Shown: piece by piece, positions 17,251-26,458 of the stretch | How the letters are laid out: each line of letters starts with the position of its first letter | Numbering within the stretch: position 1 is the first letter of the stretch | Origin: Sulfurimonas gotlandica GD1 | GTDB lineage: Bacteria > Campylobacterota > Campylobacteria > Campylobacterales > Sulfurimonadaceae | NCBI RefSeq assembly: GCF_000242915.1 | Contig: NZ_AFRZ01000001.1 | Coordinates: 1,674,001 to 1,738,000 of the forward strand | Length of the DNA: 64,000 nucleotides | Direction of reading: 5' to 3' | Notes under the pieces: generated by a model | Told to the model about the DNA's origin: nothing | Databases searched by the model: none | Seen by the model: the letters and a program-made list of their open reading frames with translations, nothing else | Translations under genes and position numbers: made by a program

Positions 17251-18492
17251 ATGGCACAAATAAAAAATAGATTAACACCGTTTTTTGAAAATATCACTTT
17301 TGATAGAGATGACAATGAACTTATCCTAAACTTTGGTCCTCAGCATCCATCTGCTCACGGTCAGTTACGTTTAATGCTTCACCTTCAACAAGAGCAAATA
17401 GTAAAGGCTCATCCTGATATTGGGTACCTTCACCGTGGTATGGAGAAGATGGCTGAGAACATGATTTACAATGAATTTATGCCGACAACTGACCGTATGG
17501 ATTATATTGCTTCATCTTCAAACAACTATGGATTTGCTCTATCAGTTGAGAAGCTTATCGGTTTAGAAGTTCCTCGTCGTGCAAAAGTTATTCGTATGAT
17601 GCTTCTAGAGATTAACCGTCTTATGTCTCACCTTTTCTGGTTAGCAACTACTGCTCTGGATATCGGTGCGATGACAGTTTTTCTATTCGCATTCCGTGAA
17701 AGAGAATATCTGATGGACATAATCGAAGGTTATTGTGGAGCTAGACTTACACATGCTGCTATTCGCATCGGTGGTGTACCTTTAGATGTCCAAGACAGTT
17801 TTATCTCTCAGTTGAAAACTTTCTTAGACAAGTTACCTCAAAACATTAAAGATTATGAAGATCTTCTTGACACTAACCGTATTTGGTTAATGAGAATGGA
17901 AGAGGTTGGTACTATCTCTACTGAGATGGCACTATCATGGGGCTGTACTGGTCCTATGCTTCGTGCATCTGGTGTAGCTTGGGATATTCGTAAAGAAGAG
18001 CCGTATGAGTTATATGATGAAGTAGAGTTCAATGTTCCTTGGTCAGACAAGGGCGATAACTTCGCTCGTTACCGTATCTATATGGAAGAGATGAGAGAAA
18101 CTGCGAAGATTCTTTATCAAACAATAGATATGTATCAAGAGTGTGTTAAAAATGGAGAAACTGAGCTAATGGCTCACGCTCCAAAATATGTATCAGCTCC
18201 AAAGCTTGATATCATGACACAAAATTACTCTTTAATGCAGCACTTTGTACTTGTAACACAAGGTATGAGACCTCCTGTTGGAGAAGTTTATGTAGCAACT
18301 GAATCACCAAAAGGTGAGCTAGGTTTCTTTATTAACTCTCAAGGTGGACCATACCCATACAGACTGAAGCTTCGCGCTCCGTCTTTCTGGCATACAGGTA
18401 TTTTAACTGACTTACTTCCTGGACACTATATCCCGGATGTTGTATCGATTATTGGTACTACAAATATTGTATTTGGTGAGGTAGATAGATAA
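17251..18492 (+). CDS. nuoD: NADH-quinone oxidoreductase subunit D
   Basis: 49-kDa subunit forming the quinone-binding pocket with NuoB. It has [14 protein letters not shown] near residue 29, with the quinone-head His, GYLHRGMEK and the C-terminal GEVDR end. 413 residues, normal. The SD-like AAGGTGG precedes the ATG. It overlaps the next small gene by one base. Confidence 0.97.
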   Translation: MAQIKNRLTPFFENITFDRDDNELILNFGPQHPSAHGQLRLMLHLQQEQIVKAHPDIGYLHRGMEKMAENMIYNEFMPTTDRMDYIASSSNNYGFALSVEKLIGLEVPRRAKVIRMMLLEINRLMSHLFWLATTALDIGAMTVFLFAFREREYLMDIIEGYCGARLTHAAIRIGGVPLDVQDSFISQLKTFLDKLPQNIKDYEDLLDTNRIWLMRMEEVGTISTEMALSWGCTGPMLRASGVAWDIRKEEPYELYDEVEFNVPWSDKGDNFARYRIYMEEMRETAKILYQTIDMYQECVKNGETELMAHAPKYVSAPKLDIMTQNYSLMQHFVLVTQGMRPPVGEVYVATESPKGELGFFINSQGGPYPYRLKLRAPSFWHTGILTDLLPGHYIPDVVSIIGTTNIVFGEVDR

Positions 18493-18716
18493 TGAAAAGA
18501 TATGATTTAAGACACTTAAAAACTGAGTTCGAACCTAGAATGAAAGAAATTCTTGGAACTCACAGTGCAGGCGAAGTAGCAATCTTTTTATTTGAAATTG
18601 GAGATTTTACTCCGATTCAAAAATCAGCAGATTTAGTAAAAGAGTGTGGTTATGAGTTGATGAACTCTTTAAAGTTTAACGAAGTCGATTGGACTATCGT
18701 AGCAAAAAAAGGTTAG
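18492..18716 (+). CDS. Small NuoE-replacement subunit of Campylobacterota complex I
   Basis: 74 residues in the nuoE position but unrelated to NuoE: no cysteines of a [2Fe-2S] thioredoxin-like domain and less than half the usual length. It resembles the short protein at the same operon position in Helicobacter and Campylobacter (HP1264/Cj1575c type, recalled, not searched), which begins similarly and ends in a DWTIV stretch. It overlaps nuoD by one base and precedes the flavoprotein by nine. Probably couples the electron-input protein to NuoG; the exact role is unknown. Confidence 0.75.
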   Translation: MKRYDLRHLKTEFEPRMKEILGTHSAGEVAIFLFEIGDFTPIQKSADLVKECGYELMNSLKFNEVDWTIVAKKG

Positions 18717-18725
18717 GAATTAATT

Positions 18726-20720
18726 TTGAGTAAAGTATATTTTTCTACTTGGAATGGTGAGCTGGTCAATAACGTCGGCAAACCTCAAGAAGAGTGGGAA
18801 GAATCAGCTTATAATCTACCTGCAACTTACGATGATCATCGTGACTCAAAAGCCTTTATCGGCTGGGATGGTGTTTCACTGTTCAATGAGGACGTTGACG
18901 TAATCCGTTTAGCTATGGAATATGCTGCGCAGTACCAAGTGTACTCAGAAGCTTGTGGAAGATGTGCACCTGGAAGATGGGGTGGACGTATTCTATATGA
19001 CCAACTAGATAAGATTGCTCGTGGTGAAGGTGCTATAGCTGATATGGACCACTTAAAAGAGATCGGTAAAAGTATGCAAATCACTTCAAAATGTGAGATT
19101 GGTAAAACTGTTCCAAATCCTATTATTGATTTAATGACTCATTTTGAAGATGAGTTTATGGATTGTATAAACAATCAAAAACCGTCTAAACACTATAACG
19201 ATGAAGTTGGTTATATTGCAAAAATTACAGCACCTTGTACTGATATGTGTCCTGCACATGTTGACATCCCAGGATATATAGAGGGTGTAAGAGATTTAAG
19301 ATTTGATGATTCTCTTCAAGCAACTCGTCAAACAATGCCTTTAGCTCATGTTTGTGGACGTGTTTGTCCTCACCCATGTGAAGATGCTTGTAGAAGAACA
19401 AATCTTGATGAGCCTATTGCTATCATGGAGCTTAAGCGTCTTGGTGCAGATTATGAAACAGATCATGGTTTTGGTTTTTTTCATCCAATGGAAAAACAAC
19501 CAAGCAATGGTAAAAAAGTTGCAGTTATCGGTGCAGGTCCTGCAGGTTTAACTACAGCTTATTATCTTGCTGCTGAGGGGACTCAGGTTGATGTTTTTGA
19601 AGAGCTTCCAGTTCTTGGCGGTGAAGTTGCAGTTGGAGTTCCTGAATATAGAATGCCGATTGACAAATACAATCAAGACATAGAATGTGTAAGAGATATG
19701 GGTGTTAATTTTATAACTAACACTAAAATCAATGCAGATGATATGAGAAGATTTGAAGCTGAGTATGATGCAACTATGGTTGCAACAGGTACTCGTATCT
19801 CAAAAAAAGTTCATTGTGATAATGAAAGACCTGAAATCGAAGGTTACTGGTCAGCTATCGAGATGTTAGATCAGATCAATCTTTGGGATAAGTATGAAAT
19901 TGGTGAAGCAGTAGACTTAACAGGTAAGACAGTTGTTTGTGTTGGTGGAGGATTTACATCTATGGATGTTGTTCGTTGTTCAATTAGAGCAAATGCTAAA
20001 AAAGTTTATATGATTTACCGTCGTGATGAGCAAACAATCATCAGAAATACGACCTATGAAGAGTATCATGAAGCAGTAGAAGAGGGTGTTGAATTCCTTT
20101 TCCACTCAGCTGTAAATACTATGGTTGATGAAAATAATGTTTTAAAATCACTTCTTATTGATAAATTTGAATTAGTACCAGATCCAGATGGTGGACGTCC
20201 TAGTTTAGAAAAAGTCGAAGGTGCTTCTTATACTATAGAAACGGATTTCTTAATACCGGCAGTTTCTCAGTCAGCAGATCTTGCTCTTTTGCCTAAAGAG
20301 TGGGAAATGGAAATGACATCTTGGGGAACTATTAAGACAAATGGTAAAGACTATATGACATCTCGCAGAGGTATTTTTGCATCTGGAGATTGTGAATATG
20401 GTCCGATGACTATTGTTAATGCAGTTGGTCAAGCTAAGCGTGGCGCATCTGTTATGTCAAGATTCATGCAAACTGGTGAAATATCTCTTACTGATGATGA
20501 GATTATGGAAGATCATCTTCGTAAACTAAAGGTTTATGATAAGAAAGAGAAAGTTGAAGGTTGGCTACCTGGCTTGCCAAGACAAGAGAGTGAGAAACTT
20601 GGGGTTGATGTTCGTAAAGATAACAACAGAGAAGTTAACTTAGGTTTCACACAAGAAGAAGCGATGAATGAAGCTGATCGCTGTATGCGTTGTTACTACA
20701 TCGCAATGATAGCAACATAA
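18726..20720 (+). CDS. GltD-like FAD/NAD(P)H oxidoreductase fused to a NuoF-type cluster domain (replaces NuoF)
   Basis: 664 residues, TTG start seven bases after AGGA. Residues about 45-145 align with the C-terminal cluster domain of NuoF: C77 and C80, but G83 where the third ligand Cys should be, then C123. The FMN/NADH-binding domain of NuoF is absent. Residues about 165-240 are the GltD N-terminal iron-sulfur domain (C171, C175, C210, C214, C218, C222). The FAD motif GAGPAG is at 269-274, a second dinucleotide motif GGGFTSMD at 407-414 followed by an IYRRDE stretch as in NADPH enzymes, and a terminal CMRC at 653-656. By position it is the electron-input module; the donor may be NADPH or a ferredoxin-type carrier. 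It resembles SfrB/GltD/NfnB-type flavoproteins. Confidence 0.85.
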   Translation: MSKVYFSTWNGELVNNVGKPQEEWEESAYNLPATYDDHRDSKAFIGWDGVSLFNEDVDVIRLAMEYAAQYQVYSEACGRCAPGRWGGRILYDQLDKIARGEGAIADMDHLKEIGKSMQITSKCEIGKTVPNPIIDLMTHFEDEFMDCINNQKPSKHYNDEVGYIAKITAPCTDMCPAHVDIPGYIEGVRDLRFDDSLQATRQTMPLAHVCGRVCPHPCEDACRRTNLDEPIAIMELKRLGADYETDHGFGFFHPMEKQPSNGKKVAVIGAGPAGLTTAYYLAAEGTQVDVFEELPVLGGEVAVGVPEYRMPIDKYNQDIECVRDMGVNFITNTKINADDMRRFEAEYDATMVATGTRISKKVHCDNERPEIEGYWSAIEMLDQINLWDKYEIGEAVDLTGKTVVCVGGGFTSMDVVRCSIRANAKKVYMIYRRDEQTIIRNTTYEEYHEAVEEGVEFLFHSAVNTMVDENNVLKSLLIDKFELVPDPDGGRPSLEKVEGASYTIETDFLIPAVSQSADLALLPKEWEMEMTSWGTIKTNGKDYMTSRRGIFASGDCEYGPMTIVNAVGQAKRGASVMSRFMQTGEISLTDDEIMEDHLRKLKVYDKKEKVEGWLPGLPRQESEKLGVDVRKDNNREVNLGFTQEEAMNEADRCMRCYYIAMIAT

Positions 20721-20733
20721 GGGAGGGGGATAT

Positions 20734-22977
20734 ATGAGTGATTTAATTAGTTTTAAAATTGACGGTATCTCTGTAGAAGCTAAAAAAGGCGAGACTATTT
20801 TAACAGTAGCTCGTAAAAATGATATCTACATCCCGACAATGTGTTATATCTCTAAAACTACACCATGTGCATCTTGTCGTATGTGTGTGGTAGAGGCTGA
20901 GGGAGTTGAAGGTTTTGTACTTTCTTGTAATACTCCTCCAACTGAGGGTATAGAGATTACAACTAATACAGCAGAGTTAGAGGCTGAACGTACAAATATT
21001 ATGAAGCTTTATGATGTTAATCATCCATTAGAGTGTGGTGTTTGTGACAAGTCTGGTGAGTGTGATCTACAAAATAAAACTTTAGAGTTTAATGTTGGCA
21101 GACAAAACTTTTCTGCTCGTGATCAATCACGTGAGATTAAAGATTGGGGATTGATTAATTATGACCCATCTCTATGTATTCTATGTGAGAAGTGTGTTCA
21201 TGTATGTAATGAAGTAATCGGTGACGATGCTATTGATGTTCAATTTGGTGGATATAGTTCAACAATAATTCCTAAAAATTCGGATGTTCTTGATTGTACT
21301 TTCTGTGGAGAGTGTATTGCGGTATGTCCGGTTGGTGCATTAGTGAGTTCAAACTTTAAATATAGTGCAAATGCTTGGGAGCTTAGTCGTGTACCTGCTA
21401 CATGTGCTCACTGTTCTGCAGGTTGTTCTTTAGAGTATGAAACAAGACATTCAGGAATCAATGGTAATGATGCTATTTATAGAGTAAAAAATAACTTTGA
21501 GTATACATCGCTTTGTGGCGCGGGTCGTTTTGGTTTTGACTTTGATAACAAAGAGACTAGAGATGAATCAGCATTTCATAAAGCTGTTGAAGCCCTAAAA
21601 GAAGCAAAAGCTATTCGTTTTTCTTCAATGATTACAAATGAAGAAGCTCATATCTTACAACTTTTAAAAAAGAAGTTTGATATTAAGTTATTTAACGAAG
21701 ATGCAAGAAAATTTCAAGAGTTTATGAAATCATATAGCAGTGTAAGTGGAAAATTACACCATAGTGGTTCTCTAGATGCAATCAAGCAATCAGATGCTGC
21801 AATAGTGATTGGAAGTAGAATTTCTACTGACAATCCTGCTGTGAGATATGCTCTTACAACAGCAGCTAAACATAATGGTGCTAGAATAGTTTATGCTCAT
21901 CCGATGGAAGATGCCCTAATGCAAAACACTGTTACTCAACTTATGAAATATGAAGTTGGTACAGAAGAAGGTGTAATGGCACTTTTAGCAAACGCAATTA
22001 TTGGTAGTGCTGATCTTTCTGATGATGAGAGAGCATTTTTTAACGACTTAGATTTAGGTTATCTTGCTGCTGAGAGTAATATCGGTGATGAAGAGATAGC
22101 TCAAATGATGAAGTCATTTTCGAGAGCAAAAAATCATGTATTGATAGTAGGTAATGACCTAATAGCGCATGATCGTTCAGAAAATATTGCAAAACTTGCA
22201 GCTATGATAGAGAAATATAGTTCGTTTTCTTTGGTAGTTGTTCCAAGTGAAGTAAATACTCTTGGTGCATCTCTGATATGTGATTTAGATATTGATGAAG
22301 ATATAATTGATGTAGTAGGTTACAACGCAAAAGGTAATTTTATTATCTCATCACTGCCATTTGCAAATTTAGCAGTACCATCTCTAAACCAGCAAGAGGG
22401 AACTTTTGTTAATGTAGATAACAAAGTACTTCCAACAAATGTTGCTGTTAGCTTTGATGGTTACTCACTAAATGATGTTGCTTCAGCTTGTGGAGTTAGT
22501 AGTGCTAACACAATTGATTATACTAAAGAGTTAAAGCAAAGTGCTGGTTTTAAAAATATAGGTTTTGATGACTTAGAAAACTATCTATCTCCTTATGGTG
22601 ATGATAATAGAGGTTACTTACTTGATGAAGTAACATGCGATACTAATGGTAAACTTGATGAAATTGATGATTTACCAGAATTCAATGGTACAATTATATA
22701 TCATGCAAACCCAGTTCTACAGTTTAACGCTTACACAAATCAGGCTGCACAACTAGAGCGTGACTGTACACTTAGAGGTTCAGCTCAATTCGCAGCAGCT
22801 GCAAAAATCTCTGATGGAGACAAAATTGAAATTACTTTTGGATCTAAGTCTGTAATAAGAGAGTTTAAACTTGATAGTGAGCTAAAAGGGACAATAGCAT
22901 TAAATCCTACATTTGATGATGTGGTAGATGCTAGTAGATATAGATTTGAAAAATCCAAAATAGTGAGAGTAGTATAA
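20734..22977 (+). CDS. nuoG: NADH-quinone oxidoreductase subunit G, first copy
   Basis: 747 residues. The N-terminal [2Fe-2S] region has C37, C45, C48 and C65. Cluster N5 is seen as H97, C101, C104, C110. Two four-cysteine motifs follow (C148/C151/C154/C158, then CTFCGECIAVCP). Next comes the molybdopterin-fold domain with its own cluster motif CAHCSAGC plus LCGAGRFG (N7 type). The C-terminus ends in a beta-rich segment near LKGTIALNPTFDD. Preceded by AGGGAGGGG. Its stop overlaps the next nuoG as TAATG. It carries electrons from the input module to NuoI. Confidence 0.92.
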   Translation: MSDLISFKIDGISVEAKKGETILTVARKNDIYIPTMCYISKTTPCASCRMCVVEAEGVEGFVLSCNTPPTEGIEITTNTAELEAERTNIMKLYDVNHPLECGVCDKSGECDLQNKTLEFNVGRQNFSARDQSREIKDWGLINYDPSLCILCEKCVHVCNEVIGDDAIDVQFGGYSSTIIPKNSDVLDCTFCGECIAVCPVGALVSSNFKYSANAWELSRVPATCAHCSAGCSLEYETRHSGINGNDAIYRVKNNFEYTSLCGAGRFGFDFDNKETRDESAFHKAVEALKEAKAIRFSSMITNEEAHILQLLKKKFDIKLFNEDARKFQEFMKSYSSVSGKLHHSGSLDAIKQSDAAIVIGSRISTDNPAVRYALTTAAKHNGARIVYAHPMEDALMQNTVTQLMKYEVGTEEGVMALLANAIIGSADLSDDERAFFNDLDLGYLAAESNIGDEEIAQMMKSFSRAKNHVLIVGNDLIAHDRSENIAKLAAMIEKYSSFSLVVVPSEVNTLGASLICDLDIDEDIIDVVGYNAKGNFIISSLPFANLAVPSLNQQEGTFVNVDNKVLPTNVAVSFDGYSLNDVASACGVSSANTIDYTKELKQSAGFKNIGFDDLENYLSPYGDDNRGYLLDEVTCDTNGKLDEIDDLPEFNGTIIYHANPVLQFNAYTNQAAQLERDCTLRGSAQFAAAAKISDGDKIEITFGSKSVIREFKLDSELKGTIALNPTFDDVVDASRYRFEKSKIVRVV

Positions 22978-25025
22978 TGAGTAAAATTACTATAAATATT
23001 GATGGTAAAGATGTCGAAACACAAGAGGGTGAGTTTATTCTCAACGCTGCTCGTGCTAACGATATCTTCATACCAGCCATATGTTACTTAACAAGATGTA
23101 GTCCGACACTTGCTTGTCGTATATGTCTTGTTGAAGCTGATGGCAAACAGGTTTATGCTTGTAATGCGAAAAGCAAAGATGGTATGAATATAACAACTAA
23201 AACTGAAAATATTGAAAAAGAACGCCGTGCTATCATGGAAGTGTATGATGTAAATCATCCTCTTCAATGTGGTGTTTGTGATCAATCTGGTGAGTGTGAA
23301 TTACAAAACTATACGCTAGAAATGGGTGTAGATTCACAGAGCTATACAGTTAAAGATGTAAATAGAAGTTCTCATGACTGGGGTCATCTTCACTACGATC
23401 CAGGCTTATGTATAGTTTGTGAAAGATGTGCTACTGCATGTAAAGATATGATAGGTGACAACTCTTTAAAAACTATTCCTCGTGGAGCAGATGCACTAGA
23501 CGAAGAGTTTAAAAACACAATGCCTAAAGATGCTTATGCAATGTGGAATAAGCTTAACAAGTCAGTAATCGGTTTAACTAATGGAACTGATGTTCTTGAT
23601 TGTACAAGTTGTGGTGAGTGTGCTGCTGTTTGTCCAGTTGGTGCTTTAGTTGATACTCACTTTATGTATAAATCAAATGCATGGGAGCTTAATCAAGTTC
23701 CTGCAACTTGTGGTCACTGTTCTGCTGGATGTCAAATCTCTTACGATGTTAAACACACAAGCGTATCTGATGACACAGATAAAATCTACCGTGTTATGAA
23801 TGAATGGAACTACGTTTCACTCTGTGGTGCAGGAAGATATGGATTTGATTATGAGAATAGAGTTGAAGCTAAAGATGAAGTTGCATTTGCATCTGCGATA
23901 GAAGCTTTCAAAAAGGCTGATACAATTGAATTTACTTCAACTATTACAAATGAAGAAGCGTATGTACTTCAAACTTTGAAAGAGAAGCATGGTTATAAAC
24001 TTATAAATAACGAGGCTAAGTCTTTTCAAACATTCTTGAGTAACTATAGTGAAATAAGTGGAACTATGCTTTACGGAAATGACCTAAAAGCAACTCATAA
24101 TTCAAACTTTGTTATATCTTTAGGAACTGCACTAAAAAGTGACAACCCAAATGCTAGGTATGCACTAAATAACTCAATGACTGTAAACAAAGGTGCTGGT
24201 CTTTACTTCCACCCTTTACAAGACCCAATTATTGAAGGTCTTGGTAAAAGCATCATAACAGTTAAACATGCACCACTTCAAGAAGAAGCTGCTCTGTATC
24301 TTATATTGGACCTGTTTGCAGATAAAGAAAAACTACCTAAGAAAGTAGTTGAGTACTTAGAGACTTTTCACTCCCAGAAAACTATAACAGTTGAAGAGAC
24401 TATTAAAGAGACAATAGTTGAAATTGTTAAAGAGATGAAAGTAAATGAAGAAACTGGTGAAGAAGAAGAAGTTGAAGTAGAAAAATCTAAAGTAGTTCCT
24501 AAAAAAGTTTCTAAAGAGGTTCAAGTTGATGACAACCGTCTTTTAGAAATTTTAGGTGCGGATGACGATTTTATGGACGCATTAAACAAAAATCTAAGTA
24601 AAAAAGATACTTTTGCAATGGTAGTTGGAGCGGACCTTTACAACCATCCAAATGCTAAAAATATTGCAAGATTAGTTGGTCTTGTTGAAAAATGTAGTGA
24701 TATCGAACTTACTATGATTCCTCCACTAACTAACTCTTTAGGTGTGGCACTTATCTGTGAACTAGATGATGAAAAAGGCTCATATAGTATAGGTTACAAC
24801 ACAAAGGGAGATTTTACTCTATCTGCTTTAGGTGATTGTGACTTAGATATGCCGGCTATTAATCAGCAAGAGGGAACTTTAACTTCTATCAATAAGAGAG
24901 TTAATCCTACAAATGCTGCATTAGTGTATAAAGGTTATGAGTTAAATGACATAGCTAACGAGCTTGGAATGAATGCTGAGAATGTAATGATTATACATCA
25001 TCTCTCCCAACTGCAGTGGGCTTAA
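22977..25025 (+). CDS. nuoG: NADH-quinone oxidoreductase subunit G, second copy (reading frame broken near the 3' end)
   Basis: A paralogue of the preceding gene with the same order of motifs: N-terminal [2Fe-2S] cysteines, the H-x3-C-x2-C-x5-C N5 motif (HPLQCGVCDQSGEC), CIVCERCATAC, CTSCGECAAVCP, and the N7-type CGHCSAGC with LCGAGRYG. Two inserts differ from copy one: about 35 residues between the two ferredoxin-like motifs, and a K/E-rich stretch at about 466-516. The frame ends at 25025 after residues unlike copy one. Homology resumes in another frame and continues to 25461, so the true gene is about 2.49 kb with two frameshifts. Starts in a TAATG overlap. Confidence 0.88.
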   Translation: MSKITINIDGKDVETQEGEFILNAARANDIFIPAICYLTRCSPTLACRICLVEADGKQVYACNAKSKDGMNITTKTENIEKERRAIMEVYDVNHPLQCGVCDQSGECELQNYTLEMGVDSQSYTVKDVNRSSHDWGHLHYDPGLCIVCERCATACKDMIGDNSLKTIPRGADALDEEFKNTMPKDAYAMWNKLNKSVIGLTNGTDVLDCTSCGECAAVCPVGALVDTHFMYKSNAWELNQVPATCGHCSAGCQISYDVKHTSVSDDTDKIYRVMNEWNYVSLCGAGRYGFDYENRVEAKDEVAFASAIEAFKKADTIEFTSTITNEEAYVLQTLKEKHGYKLINNEAKSFQTFLSNYSEISGTMLYGNDLKATHNSNFVISLGTALKSDNPNARYALNNSMTVNKGAGLYFHPLQDPIIEGLGKSIITVKHAPLQEEAALYLILDLFADKEKLPKKVVEYLETFHSQKTITVEETIKETIVEIVKEMKVNEETGEEEEVEVEKSKVVPKKVSKEVQVDDNRLLEILGADDDFMDALNKNLSKKDTFAMVVGADLYNHPNAKNIARLVGLVEKCSDIELTMIPPLTNSLGVALICELDDEKGSYSIGYNTKGDFTLSALGDCDLDMPAINQQEGTLTSINKRVNPTNAALVYKGYELNDIANELGMNAENVMIIHHLSQLQWA

Positions 25026-25044
25026 AGCAGAAAAATTTGACAAC

Positions 25045-25461
25045 TTGCCAAATCGTTATGAAAATGATGGAACAGAAGTTAGAGGATACCTTCTTGAAAA
25101 TGTAAAAATTAAAAGAAGTACTAATCAAAATGTAGAACCATTTAGTGAAGATAAATTAGAGGGAACAATAATTTATCTTGCAAATCCTGTAAGACAGTTT
25201 ACAGATTTTACAAATAAAGCTACTAATCTTGATGAGATTGCCGGTCTTTATATGAGTGAAGAATTCTTAGCAGAATCAGAACTAAATGAAGGGGATAGTG
25301 TGAGAGTGAAGAGTAGTAATGGAGAAATTGTTGTTAATATAGTGAGTGATAATAAAATTGCTGGCAATATAGCAGTTCTACCAACATTTGATTCTAAAAT
25401 AAATTCAGAGGCTCTGTTTAGCGGTTACCGCTTTGCTACAGCTTCGATTGAAAAGGTGTAA
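25045..25461 (+). pseudogene. nuoG: C-terminal part of the second NuoG, separated by frameshift
   Basis: Not an independent gene. The frame is open from about 24991 and homology to copy one resumes at about 25021 (GLKAEKFDNL against GFKNIGFDDL), then RGYLLENV, GTIIYLANPVRQF and AGNIAVLPTFDS match RGYLLDEV, GTIIYHANPVLQF and KGTIALNPTFDD. The TTG at 25045 is only the first start-like codon. Between the upstream frame and this one, a short piece in the third frame (DYTSSLPTAVG) also matches copy one (IDYTKELKQSAG). Two single-base losses explain everything. Whether this is a real mutation or a sequencing error cannot be told here. Confidence 0.8.
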
Positions 25462-25464
25462 TAT

Positions 25465-26451
25465 ATGGAAACAGCATATTTAATTGAAACGGTTATAAAA
25501 ATCGTTGTAGTTTTACTTGTATTTTCTGCACTTGCGGGGATAGGAACTTACTTTGAACGTAAAATTCTTGCATTTATGCAGCGTCGTCTTGGACCAATGT
25601 ATGTCGGTCCTTATGGATTATTACAAGTTGCGGCAGATGGTGTAAAACTATTTACAAAAGAGGATATTATCCCAACTAACGTAGTAGCTCCTATCTTTAA
25701 GATAGCACCGGTTATCACTGCTGCTACAGCATTTATGGCTGCTGCTGCGATTCCATTTTTACCATCGTTCACGATTTTTGGATATGAAGTTCATCCAATA
25801 GTTGCGGACATTAATATTGGTATATTATATATTCTTGGAATCATGGGTGTTGGTCTTTATGGTCCTTTACTTGGTGGTATGGCTTCAGCTAATAAGTTCG
25901 CTTTACTATCTTCTGCTCGTGCTGCTGCTGTATTTATCTCTTATGAGGTTGTTACAGGATTATCTATCTTAGCTCCGATTATGATGGTTGGCTCATTATC
26001 ACTTATTGATTTTAATGAGTATCAAGCAGGTGGAATTACAGATTGGATTGTATGGACTCAACCAGTTGCATTTGTTCTATTTTGGATAGCTGCTTTTGCT
26101 GAGACAGGTCGTACTCCATTCCATTTAATTGCTAATGATCATGAGATTATTGATGGTTTTGGTACTGAGTATTCTGGTATGAGATGGGGACTTTTCTTCA
26201 TTGGTGAGTATGCAAATATGTTCTTTATATCATTTGTAATACCTTTATTATTCTTAGGTGGTTACGGTGATGGAAGTCTTCTTGGTGCACTAGGATTACT
26301 TGGAAAAATGGCATTTTTCTTCTTCTTTTTCTTATGGACAAGAGCTGCTTGGCCAGATGTTAGACCGGATCAACTGATGTGGTTATGTTGGAAAGTATTA
26401 ATGCCAATCGCAGTTTTAAACATCTTAATTACTGCAATAGTATTGATGTAA
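25465..26451 (+). CDS. nuoH: NADH-quinone oxidoreductase subunit H
   Basis: Membrane subunit joining the peripheral and membrane arms and forming the quinone tunnel mouth. 328 residues, about eight transmembrane helices. ERKILAFMQRRLGP near the N-terminus and EYSGMRWGLFFIGEYANM are diagnostic. The loop that normally reads PFDLPEaEsEL is here PFHLIANDHEI, with several of the acidic positions changed. It begins three bases after the stop of the second nuoG remnant. Confidence 0.95.
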   Translation: METAYLIETVIKIVVVLLVFSALAGIGTYFERKILAFMQRRLGPMYVGPYGLLQVAADGVKLFTKEDIIPTNVVAPIFKIAPVITAATAFMAAAAIPFLPSFTIFGYEVHPIVADINIGILYILGIMGVGLYGPLLGGMASANKFALLSSARAAAVFISYEVVTGLSILAPIMMVGSLSLIDFNEYQAGGITDWIVWTQPVAFVLFWIAAFAETGRTPFHLIANDHEIIDGFGTEYSGMRWGLFFIGEYANMFFISFVIPLLFLGGYGDGSLLGALGLLGKMAFFFFFFLWTRAAWPDVRPDQLMWLCWKVLMPIAVLNILITAIVLM

Positions 26452-26458
26452 GGGGGTA

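Noticed and set aside
24980-25035. Programmed frameshifting as an explanation for the second nuoG
   Set aside because: I see no slippery heptamer or +1 shift-prone codon with a stimulatory structure, and two shifts would be needed within about 35 bases.
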